Part shown: piece after piece, positions 25,162 through 32,828 of the stretch
How the letters are laid out: every line of letters begins with the position of its first letter
How positions within the stretch are numbered: position 1 is the stretch's first letter
DNA from: Mesorhizobium tamadayense
Lineage (GTDB): Bacteria > Pseudomonadota > Alphaproteobacteria > Rhizobiales > Rhizobiaceae
Direction: 5' to 3'
DNA length: 64,000 nt
NCBI RefSeq assembly: GCF_003863365.1
Contig: NZ_RQXT01000018.1
Location: 1 to 64,000 of the forward strand
Position numbers and translations under genes: made by a program
Notes under the pieces: model-generated
Databases searched by the model: none
What the model saw: only the letters and a program-made list of their open reading frames with translations
Told to the model about the DNA's origin: nothing

Positions 25162-25264
25162 AAGATGGTCCCTCTCCAAATCGCGGCCATTGCAGCCGCG
25201 CCAAATCAGCCCTTCCGCATGCCTTGTACATGAATTGCGGCAAAAAGCGGAACGGCAAACGCTG

Positions 25265-25633
25265 CTACCAGAGGTTCTTGCCGTCGATCACCACCACTTC
25301 GACCTTGTCCAGGTCGAAATCGTCGAACAGGCGTGAATTGACGCTGATCTTGGGGTTGTCGAAGTCGGGCTCCCCGGTCGACCAATCGGGCGTTTCGGTG
25401 AACGTGCCGCAGCCGCAAGTGGCGCAGAAGCCGTGCTTGATGGTTTTCGAGCCCCAGCGGTAGAAGGAGACGTTTTCAGGCGGGCTGGTGAGCTTGAATT
25501 GCGACGGGACGTAATAGGCCCAGAGCGACCCGCGCTTGGAGCAGAATGAGCACGTGCATTGCGTCACTGTCTGCGGTGCCTCGGACAATTCGAAAGTCGT
25601 GGCCTTGCAGTGGCAGCTTCCCTTGATGGTCAT
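25265..25633 (-). CDS. GFA-family (CENP-V/GFA domain) zinc protein
   Basis: A 122-residue protein with the GFA zinc-binding cysteine pattern: SCHCKAT near residue 6, CTCSFCSKRG near 27, and FCATCGCGTF near 70. The fold is that of the glutathione-dependent formaldehyde-activating enzyme family, but most members lack proven activity. GAGAGGTGA precedes the ATG. A short palindromic repeat lies 36 bases upstream. A second, distinct GFA gene lies at 26499-26924. Confidence 0.9.
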   Translation of the reverse strand: MTIKGSCHCKATTFELSEAPQTVTQCTCSFCSKRGSLWAYYVPSQFKLTSPPENVSFYRWGSKTIKHGFCATCGCGTFTETPDWSTGEPDFDNPKISVNSRLFDDFDLDKVEVVVIDGKNLW

Positions 25634-25668
25634 GAATATCACCTCTCCGTTGTCCACCACCGCCTCGC

Positions 25669-25700
25669 GCAATTCCGGGCGGAAACCGCCGCGGAATTGC
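25669..25700. repeat. GCAATTCC palindromic repeat
   Basis: GCAATTCC and GGAATTGC form the ends of a 32-base imperfect palindrome upstream of the GFA gene. A longer relative of the same family occurs at 44307-44350. Confidence 0.6.
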
Positions 25701-25821
25701 ACTAGCGGCAAGGCAACATAAAGAAGCGGTCGTGACAACCGTCTGTCAGCAGACGCGGCAGCGCGTGTCGCCATGGGTCGAGGGCTCACGTGCTCTTGGC
25801 ACCTGCCCGGTCCGCAGTAGC

Positions 25822-26199
25822 CTAGTAGGAACGCGGAGGCACGAACAGGCAAATTGTCTTGCCGGCATCGAGGCCTGCCTGATGTGCGCACCAGTGGAAT
25901 TCACCGTCCGGGCTGTCCTTGACACGCTTGTCGGTCATGGGAACGACCTCACCCGTGTCGGCGATCACATAACCTTCGGGTTTCTCCAGGACCTCGCCCG
26001 TGTGAGCCGTGCGGCAATCGTAGTTGGCGCAGCAGGCAAAAGGATAGCTCCAGCCTTGCGGGCGCGCCGCCGTGGGTTTGGCGTCGTGCGCGACGGCGGT
26101 CGCGGTCAGCATCACCGCCCCGACGGTGGCGAACAGGGAAAACAGGAGTCGGCCGGCCGGGCGAACGGCTTGGGCCGATCTTGACTTGGCAGCAGACAT
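25822..26199 (-). CDS. Small secreted cysteine-containing protein of unknown function
   Basis: A 125-residue precursor with an N-terminal membrane or signal segment (LLFSLFATVGAVMLTATAVA, cleavage near AHDA). The mature part carries cysteines in FACCANYDCR, WCAHQ and TICLF. The layout suggests a disulfide-bonded or metal-binding periplasmic protein. AAAGGAA precedes the ATG at 26199. It lies between two GFA genes on the same strand, but gaps of 190-300 bases argue against a tight operon. Confidence 0.7.
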   Translation of the reverse strand: MSAAKSRSAQAVRPAGRLLFSLFATVGAVMLTATAVAHDAKPTAARPQGWSYPFACCANYDCRTAHTGEVLEKPEGYVIADTGEVVPMTDKRVKDSPDGEFHWCAHQAGLDAGKTICLFVPPRSY

Positions 26200-26498
26200 C
26201 GAAGCGTTCCTTTCGAGCTTCAAGCGTTTTCGCTTGCCCGTTCCCGGAACGTGTCTTCCCAGTGGCCGGATCGTCAGTCGCAGATATGCCGCGTCCGGCC
26301 ATGAATGCTTCTATCCCCCAGCCCGAATGCTGGGCTGATTCCTCGGCCGGCGCAAGAACTGGGCGCGCCCTACGGATCGCACCGGGGCTCAGCATCGGCC
26401 ACCGAAAAGGGTGCGCCGACTTGGTTAACGAAAATCAAACGACCAGCCGGCGACCAGGGTGCCTAAGAACGAAATTCTGCCAATGGAGGTTCCAGCCG
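26200..26498. other. Intergenic region, no gene seen
   Basis: About 300 bases between two minus-strand genes. Nothing convincing is coded here; it should carry the promoter of the secreted cysteine protein gene. Confidence 0.35.
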
Positions 26499-26924
26499 TC
26501 AGCCGGTGACATGTTCACGATATTGCGGCAGGTCGTCCGTAATCGTGAACCATGGCGCCTTGGAACCGACGAAGATGTGTGCATTTGGGCGGATGCCTGG
26601 ATCGTCCATCAACGTCCCCATGGCGATATGGACGTAGGCACCTTCCCGCACCAATGAATAGAGCAGCGAGCCGCACTGCCCGCAATGCGCGTCGTGGCCG
26701 CTTTCATCGCCATAGATCAGCAACCTGTCGTCGCCCGCGGTGAGACGAAACTTCTCGCGCTCGATGCCGGCGAAGGGCTTGAAGGCGGATCCCGTGGTGC
26801 GGCGGCAGTTCGAGCAATGGCAATTCGCCGCGTAAGCGAATTCATCGGCCACCTCGTAGCAGACCGCGCCGCAGAAGCATTTTCCGGCTAGCGTGCGGGC
26901 GCTTGCCCTTTCCGGATTTGCCAA
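26499..26924 (-). CDS. GFA-family zinc protein, second copy
   Basis: A 141-residue protein with the GFA cysteine pattern: KCFCGAVCYEV near residue 15, NCHCSNCRRTTGSAF near 34, and HCGQCGSLL near 80. It is only distantly similar to the copy at 25265-25633. It probably binds zinc; the substrate is unknown. Confidence 0.9.
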   Translation of the reverse strand: MANPERASARTLAGKCFCGAVCYEVADEFAYAANCHCSNCRRTTGSAFKPFAGIEREKFRLTAGDDRLLIYGDESGHDAHCGQCGSLLYSLVREGAYVHIAMGTLMDDPGIRPNAHIFVGSKAPWFTITDDLPQYREHVTG

Positions 26925-26983
26925 GGTTTTCCTCCCTGCCAGCCGCCACCCGCCAGAAGGTCAGCTTTCCTGGAATGTCTGGT

Positions 26984-28115
26984 CTAGTCCAGGTCGGCCA
27001 CCGCTTCGCCCGCGCCGCCCTCGATGCGGTGCGACAGCGAAGCCTCCATGAACTCGTCGAGATCGCCGTCGAGCACGCTCGACGGGTTGGTGTTTTCGAC
27101 GCCGGTGCGCAGATCCTTCACCAGCTGATAGGGCTGCAGAACATAGGAACGGATCTGGTGACCCCAGCCGATGTCGCTCTTCGACGCCTCGGTGGCGTTC
27201 GCCACGGCCTCGCGCTTCTTCAATTCCTCCTCGTAGAGCCGGGAGCGCAGCATCTCCCAGGCCTTGGCCCGGTTCTTGTGCTGCGAGCGTTCGGCCTGGC
27301 AGGCGACCGCGATGCCGGTCGCGAGATGGGTGATGCGGACGGCCGAGTCGGTCGTGTTGACGTGCTGGCCGCCGGAGCCGGAGGAGCGATAGGTGTCGAT
27401 GCGCACGTCGGATTCGGAAACGTTGATGTCGATCGTGTCGTCGATGACAGGATAGACCCAGACGCTGGCGAAGGAAGTGTGGCGTCGCGCGTTGCTGTCG
27501 TAGGGCGAGATGCGCACCAGGCGGTGGACGCCGGATTCCGTCTTCAGCCAGCCATAGGCGTTGTGTCCCTTGATCAGCACGGTGGCCGATTTGATGCCGG
27601 CCTCTTCACCATCATGGACTTCCAGCACCTCGACCTTGAAGCGGCGACGCTCGGCCCAGCGCGTGTACATGCGCAAAAGCATCGAAGCCCAGTCCTGGCT
27701 CTCGGTGCCGCCGGCGCCGGCATGGATTTCGAGATAGGTGTCGTTGGCGTCGGCTTCACCCGACAGCAGGGTCTCGACCTGGCGGGCCTTGGCCTCGCCC
27801 TGCATCGAGCGCAGCGCGGCTTCCGCTTCGGCGACGACGCCCTCGTCGCCCTCTTCCTCGCCAAGCTCGATCAGGCCGATATTGTCTTCGAGCGCCTGGG
27901 TCAGCCCTTTGACCGCCGCGATGCCTTCCTCGAGGCCCTGGCGCTCCCGCATCAGCTTTTGCGCTTCCGCGGGGTCGTTCCAGAGGCTGGAATCCTCGGC
28001 GCGCGTGTTCAGATACTCAAGCCGCTTGACGGCCTGATCCCAGTCAAAGATGCCTCCTCAGCAGGGTTATCGCCTGCCTGATCTCGTCGACAATGTTGAG
28101 CGTTTCCGCGCGCAT
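26984..28115 (-). CDS. prfB: Peptide chain release factor 2, with programmed +1 frameshift
   Basis: RF2 recognises UGA and UAA stops. The first 23 codons ([20 protein letters not shown], then RHL) run from 28115 to an in-frame TGA at 28046-28044. The rest ([12 protein letters not shown] onward, 353 codons) is in the +1 frame from 28045 to 26984, giving 376 residues. The site AGGAGG-CAT-CTT-TGA-C has an internal Shine-Dalgarno three bases before the CTT slip codon, exactly the classic autoregulatory RF2 signal. The GGQ motif region reads [10 protein letters not shown] (about residue 250). When RF2 is scarce, ribosomes shift and make more. Confidence 0.97.
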
Positions 28116-28197
28116 GGGTCTTCGTTCTGTCCTGTTCTTCTCGTTCTTTTCGGAGTGGCGCGATACATAGGCACGGCGCCGCCGCCTGTAAAGCGAA

Positions 28198-28225
28198 ATG
28201 GGCCGGCGGTATTTTGCCGGCCCAT
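28198..28225 (-). terminator. Hairpin after mrcA
   Basis: A perfect 10-bp stem (ATGGGCCGGC / GCCGGCCCAT) with an 8-base loop lies between the end of mrcA and the start of prfB on the same strand. A TTTC follows on the minus strand, so it is likely the mrcA terminator. Confidence 0.7.
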
Positions 28226-28244
28226 CTCGCAAATTTCGGGAACC

Positions 28245-30701
28245 TCAGTAGAGGCCGCCGCCGCCGTCCTGGATGGCCTGATTGGCCTGGGGCGACAGCG
28301 CGCCGCCGGCGCCGTTGGAGCCGTCCGCGCCCATGCCGATCACCCAATAGCTGTCGGCCGGGCCGGTGCCGGGCTTGAATGCTTCGATGATGGTGTTGGG
28401 ATCGCCCTCGGCGGCGCGCATGCCGGTCTTGCGGTTGATGGCGATCAGCTTCATGCCTTCCGGGACCTGGAAATCGACATTGGGCGTGCCGTCGAGCGCG
28501 ACGCGCATGAAGTCCTTGAAGATCGGCGCGGCCAGACCGCCACCCGTGGCACCCTTGCCGAGGCCGCGCGGCGTGTCGTAGCCCATATAGAGACCGACGA
28601 CGAGGTTCGGCGTGAAGCCGATGAACCAGGCGTCCTTCTCGTCGTTGGTCGTGCCGGTCTTGCCGGCGATGTGGCGGCCGAGCTCGGCGATGGTGGCGCC
28701 GGTGCCGCGCTGCACGACGCCTTCCATCATCGAGGTGATCTGGTAGGCGGTCATCGGATCGAGCACCTGCTCGGAATTGTCGACCAGCTCCGGCTCGGAC
28801 TGGTTCTTCCACTCGGTGGCATTGCAGCCTTCGCAGCCGCGCTCGTCCTGCTTGAACACGGTCTTGCCGTAGCGGTCCTGGATGCGGTCGATCAGCGACG
28901 GTTTGATCGACTTGCCGCCATTGGCCATGATCGAATAGGCCGACACCATGCGCATGACCGTCGTCTCGCCGGAGCCCAGCGCCATCGGCAGGTACGGCGC
29001 CAGATGGTCGTAGACGCCGAAGCGCTCGGCATATTCGACGACCAGCTTCATGCCCATGTCGTTGGCGAGCCGCACCGTCATCAGGTTGCGCGACTTCTCG
29101 ATGCCGGAGCGCAAGGTGGCTGGGCCGGCGACCGTGCCGTCATAGTTCTTCGGCGTCCAGGTCGTGTTGCCGCTCTGGATGGTGATCGGGCCGTCCATGA
29201 TCACGGAGGCCGGGGTGTAGCCGTTGTCGAGCGCCGCCGAATAGACGATCGGCTTGAACGAGGAGCCTGGCTGGCGCATCGCCTGTGTGGCGCGGTTGAA
29301 CTCCGACTGCGCATAGGAGAAGCCGCCGACCATGGCCAGCACGCGGCCGGTATGCGGGTCCATGGCAACCAGGCCGCCTGCGACTTCCGGCGCCTGCCTA
29401 AGGCTGTAGGCATTGTCGGAACCTTCGTTCTTCTGCACGAAGATGACGTCGCCGGGCTCAAGCACTTCCGCCGGAGACTTCGCCCTGACGGACTTGCCGT
29501 TGACGAAATGGCGCATGGCGAAGCCCATGTCGTCCTTGCTGACGGTGCCTTCAACGCGCTCCTTGACGATATCGCCCGAGACCTGGCGCGCCGGCTGCAG
29601 GCCGATGGTCAGGCCATCGGACGAGCTGTCGAGCACGACGGCCAGCGTCCATTCCGGCACGTCCTCCAGCCCTTTGACGTTGCCGAGCGGCACGCCCCAG
29701 TCGCCGGAAATGTCGATATGGGTCACCGGTCCGCGATAGCCGCGCAGGGTGTCGTATTTCAGCAATCCGTTCTGCAGCGCCTTGCGGGCGATGAGCTGGA
29801 TTTTCGGATCGAGCGTGGTGCGCACCGACAGGCCGCCCTCATAGAGCGCGTTCTCGCCGTAGCGGGCGATGATCTGGCGGCGCACCTCCTCGGTGAAATA
29901 CTCGCCCGCGAACAGGTACGAGCCGTTGCGGCGCGGCTTCACGCCGAGCGGCTCGGCCTTGGCCTTGTCGCCTTCCTCGCGGGTCACGTAGCCGTTCGCG
30001 ACCATCTGGTCGATGACCCAGTTGCGGCGCTCGAGCGCCCGGTCTGCGTGCTTGAAGGGATGATAGTTGTTCGGGCCCTTGGGCAGCGAGGCGAGGTAAG
30101 CGGCTTCGGCAACGGTGAGCTCGTTGACCGACTTATCGAAATAGGTGAGCGCGGCGCCAGCGACGCCATAGGCGCCGAAACCGAAGAAGATCTCGTTGAG
30201 ATAGAGCTCGAGGATGCGGTCCTTCGAATAGGCCTGCTCGATGCGGAAGGCCAGGATCATCTCCTTGATCTTGCGCTCGTAGGTCTGGTCCGAGCTGAGC
30301 AGGAAGTTCTTCGCCACCTGCTGCGTGATCGTCGAGGCACCGACTTGACGCCTGCCGGAGCCGAGATTTTGCAGGTTGACGACGATGGCGCGGCCAAGGC
30401 CGGTGATGTCGATGCCTGGGTGGTTGTAGAAGTTCTTGTCCTCGGCCGACATGAAGGCGGCCTTGACGCGGTCCGGGATCGCCTGGATCGGCAGATAAAG
30501 GCGCCGTTCGCGGGCGTATTCGGCCATCAGCGAGCCATCCGATGCATGGATGCGCGTCGTCACCGGCGGCTCGTATTTGGCCAGAACTTCGTAGTCGGGC
30601 AGATCCTTCGTCAGATGGCCGATATAGACGGCGAGGCCCGCAGCGACCAGCAGCGCAAGCGTCGTGCCGATGCCGAAGAAATAGCCGATGAGACGAATCA
30701 T
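28245..30701 (-). CDS. mrcA: Penicillin-binding protein 1A (glycosyltransferase/transpeptidase)
   Basis: An 818-residue bifunctional class A PBP. After one N-terminal membrane helix comes the GT51 glycosyltransferase domain with EDKNFYNHPG (about residue 88), GASTITQQVAKN and LYLNEIFFG. The transpeptidase domain carries SXXK as GSSFKP (about 480), SRN (about 536) and KTGTT (about 682). It polymerises and cross-links peptidoglycan. GGAGCGGGC precedes the ATG. It lies downstream of amiC on the same strand, a conserved envelope pairing, and upstream of prfB. Confidence 0.96.
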   Translation of the reverse strand: MIRLIGYFFGIGTTLALLVAAGLAVYIGHLTKDLPDYEVLAKYEPPVTTRIHASDGSLMAEYARERRLYLPIQAIPDRVKAAFMSAEDKNFYNHPGIDITGLGRAIVVNLQNLGSGRRQVGASTITQQVAKNFLLSSDQTYERKIKEMILAFRIEQAYSKDRILELYLNEIFFGFGAYGVAGAALTYFDKSVNELTVAEAAYLASLPKGPNNYHPFKHADRALERRNWVIDQMVANGYVTREEGDKAKAEPLGVKPRRNGSYLFAGEYFTEEVRRQIIARYGENALYEGGLSVRTTLDPKIQLIARKALQNGLLKYDTLRGYRGPVTHIDISGDWGVPLGNVKGLEDVPEWTLAVVLDSSSDGLTIGLQPARQVSGDIVKERVEGTVSKDDMGFAMRHFVNGKSVRAKSPAEVLEPGDVIFVQKNEGSDNAYSLRQAPEVAGGLVAMDPHTGRVLAMVGGFSYAQSEFNRATQAMRQPGSSFKPIVYSAALDNGYTPASVIMDGPITIQSGNTTWTPKNYDGTVAGPATLRSGIEKSRNLMTVRLANDMGMKLVVEYAERFGVYDHLAPYLPMALGSGETTVMRMVSAYSIMANGGKSIKPSLIDRIQDRYGKTVFKQDERGCEGCNATEWKNQSEPELVDNSEQVLDPMTAYQITSMMEGVVQRGTGATIAELGRHIAGKTGTTNDEKDAWFIGFTPNLVVGLYMGYDTPRGLGKGATGGGLAAPIFKDFMRVALDGTPNVDFQVPEGMKLIAINRKTGMRAAEGDPNTIIEAFKPGTGPADSYWVIGMGADGSNGAGGALSPQANQAIQDGGGGLY

Positions 30702-30933
30702 GCCCGCTCCAGTCCGAGGTTCGGGATTTTCCTAGACGAAGCCGACAGTCGCGCAAGCTTCCCGGGGCGGTTCCCAATCCGCAATGAAAACCCATGTCGC
30801 CACCATGTGGACAAAATACGGCAGCGCGAAATTTCAGGACTCGGTCCGGCAAATAATAACGCCACGTGTTGTCGTAGCGCAACGCCGCTTGTGGTTGTGG
30901 GACAGCTCAAGGTTGTGGGCGGCTGCGGTCCCG

Positions 30934-32190
30934 TCAGCCGCCGGCCCTGGCCCCTGCTTTCGCCGCGGCAAACAGGGCAACGGCATTGGTTATGCTCTGG
31001 GCCGCCTTGCCACGCCAGTCGGCGCTGAGCAGTTGCGCCTCGTCCTTGCTGTTGGAGAGATAGCCAAGCTCGACCAGCACGGAGGGAACGTCAGGCGCCT
31101 TCAGCACCTTGAAACCCGCCGAACGCTGCGGATTGTTGATCAGGCCGACGCTGGTCGACAGTTGGCCAACCAGCGTGTGGGCAAAGCTCATCGAAAAGCC
31201 GTGCGTCTCGCGGCGGATCAGGTCGATCAGGATGTCGGTGACCTCCTTGTTGTCGTCCTCGATCTTCATGCCGGCGAACTGGTCGGACAGGTTTTCGCGA
31301 TCGGCGAGCGCCTGGGCCTCGGGATCGGAGGCCTTGTCCGAGAGCGTGTAGACGGTGGCGCCGCGGAGGCCTTTGACGCCGATCGTGTCGGCATGGATGG
31401 AGATCAGAAGATCGGCTTCGTGCTGGCGGGCGATGCGCACGCGCTCGTCGAGCGGCAGGTACACGTCGTTGTCCCGAGTCATGTACACATCATATTTGCC
31501 TATCGCGGCCAGCTTGTCGCGCAATTCGGCGGCGAAGGCGAGCGTGACGTTCTTCTCGACCGTGCCGCCGGCGCTCTCCGCACCGCCGTCGACACCGCCA
31601 TGGCCTGGATCGATGACCACTGTGAAGCGATGTCCAGGCGCAGAGACCGGCCCAGTGCCGACGCGCCCTCCCTTGTCGGTGGAAACGGTCGAGCCGGTCG
31701 TCAGCGACTGGTTGGCTAAAGCCTCGTCGAATTCCCGTTCCGATGCGGCCGACATGTCAATGGCGATGCGATAGCCACTGCCGTCGTCGTTCTTCAGCAC
31801 GTCGAGCTTGTCGACGGCAAACGGCCCCTTGCCGGTGAGGATCAGCCTCGAACCCTTGCCCTGATCGCCATAGCGAACGGCGCGCACCAGCCCGCGCGGC
31901 TTCACATCCTTGGCGTTGAGGGCGAATCGCGTGCGCGGCAAATCGACGACGAGGCGGTTGGGGCCGCGCAGCAGGAACCACTTGACGTCCGGCTCGCGGT
32001 CGAAATTAAGGACGATGCGCATCTTGGTGGCGTCGCCGGCCATCTTGTAGCCGGTCGCGCCAAGCAAGCCATCGGCCCGCGACGCGGCGGCTAGGCCAAG
32101 CAGGACCGCCAGCAGGCAAAGGATCCCTGCCATGAGCCGGAGATGCCCGGCGGCGCCACGCCACTTGTCTGCGGTGCCTGCCGGTCCCAT
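30934..32190 (-). CDS. amiC: N-acetylmuramoyl-L-alanine amidase
   Basis: A 418-residue periplasmic amidase. A signal peptide (LMAGILCLLAVLLGLAAASR) is followed by an AMIN domain (about 50-150; VLNFDREPDVKWFLLRGPNR) and the Amidase_3 zinc domain (about 205-410) with VVIDPGHGGVDGGAES, the zinc-ligand glutamate in EKNVTLAF, SIHADT, and PSVLVELGYLSN near the C-terminus. It cleaves the amide between muramic acid and the stem peptide for cell separation. Several in-frame ATGs exist; 32190 is preceded by GGAATAGAG and gives a normal signal sequence. Confidence 0.93.
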   Translation of the reverse strand: MGPAGTADKWRGAAGHLRLMAGILCLLAVLLGLAAASRADGLLGATGYKMAGDATKMRIVLNFDREPDVKWFLLRGPNRLVVDLPRTRFALNAKDVKPRGLVRAVRYGDQGKGSRLILTGKGPFAVDKLDVLKNDDGSGYRIAIDMSAASEREFDEALANQSLTTGSTVSTDKGGRVGTGPVSAPGHRFTVVIDPGHGGVDGGAESAGGTVEKNVTLAFAAELRDKLAAIGKYDVYMTRDNDVYLPLDERVRIARQHEADLLISIHADTIGVKGLRGATVYTLSDKASDPEAQALADRENLSDQFAGMKIEDDNKEVTDILIDLIRRETHGFSMSFAHTLVGQLSTSVGLINNPQRSAGFKVLKAPDVPSVLVELGYLSNSKDEAQLLSADWRGKAAQSITNAVALFAAAKAGARAGG

Positions 32191-32828
32191 CTCTATTCCA
32201 GTCGCTCCCGGTTTGGCGCCATGCGCCGGGTCGTTTCGCAGAAGGGCCCGTCTGGCGGCCAACTCGATTAACGATTGGTATCCAGAGAAGGTTAACCAAG
32301 CCTTTTCATGTACGAGTGGAGCGCGACCTTCCCCAACGGAAGCGCTTTTTGCCGGCATCCGAAATCGGGGTTGCCTTCCACCCCGCCAAATCATAAAAGC
32401 GACATTGGATCACTGCAATCCTGGAACCGCCCGCCTCCGCAGTTTCCCGTAAGGGGTAGATGTGAAGGCGCTTCCGGGGTTCATGTGGTCGCGACGATTT
32501 TCGCAGGCGCGCTCCCGTGGCGGGGGAATCGCTTGCGCGATGAAAACGGCCGGGATGTCCCCGCGCCGGCTCTGTGTGAGCAAACAAGCTGGTCCGGCTA
32601 AGCCCGGGCTTTGGTTCAAAAGGTTCTGCTGGGTGCCGATGGCTTCAAGCGCAATCATGGAAAGGTCCGCATCGAACCGCGCCATTGTGGCAGCGGGCGG
32701 CACCGCCATCGCGTTGAAGCAGCGGCCGGCAGACATTCAATTATCCGGCACCCACACAAATCCAGGCACACAGCGGCGGGGCCTGCCTCGCCAGCTGCGG
32801 CTGATGGCTGCCGGGAGGAAACGAAATA
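32191..32828. promoter_or_regulatory. amiC/rne divergent region with a possible long rne leader
   Basis: A 638-base region between the divergent amiC and rne genes without a supported frame. The GC-rich half next to rne has several potential hairpins. rne mRNAs in other bacteria carry long structured 5' leaders through which RNase E limits its own synthesis, so a similar leader is plausible here. I did not identify a firm promoter. Confidence 0.45.

Noticed and set aside
28050..31028. A 992-codon open frame on the plus strand opposite mrcA and amiC
   Set aside because: It is an antisense shadow of GC-rich coding DNA: composition rich in Arg, Gly, Asp, Val and His, no domain, and the minus strand encodes full-length PBP1A.
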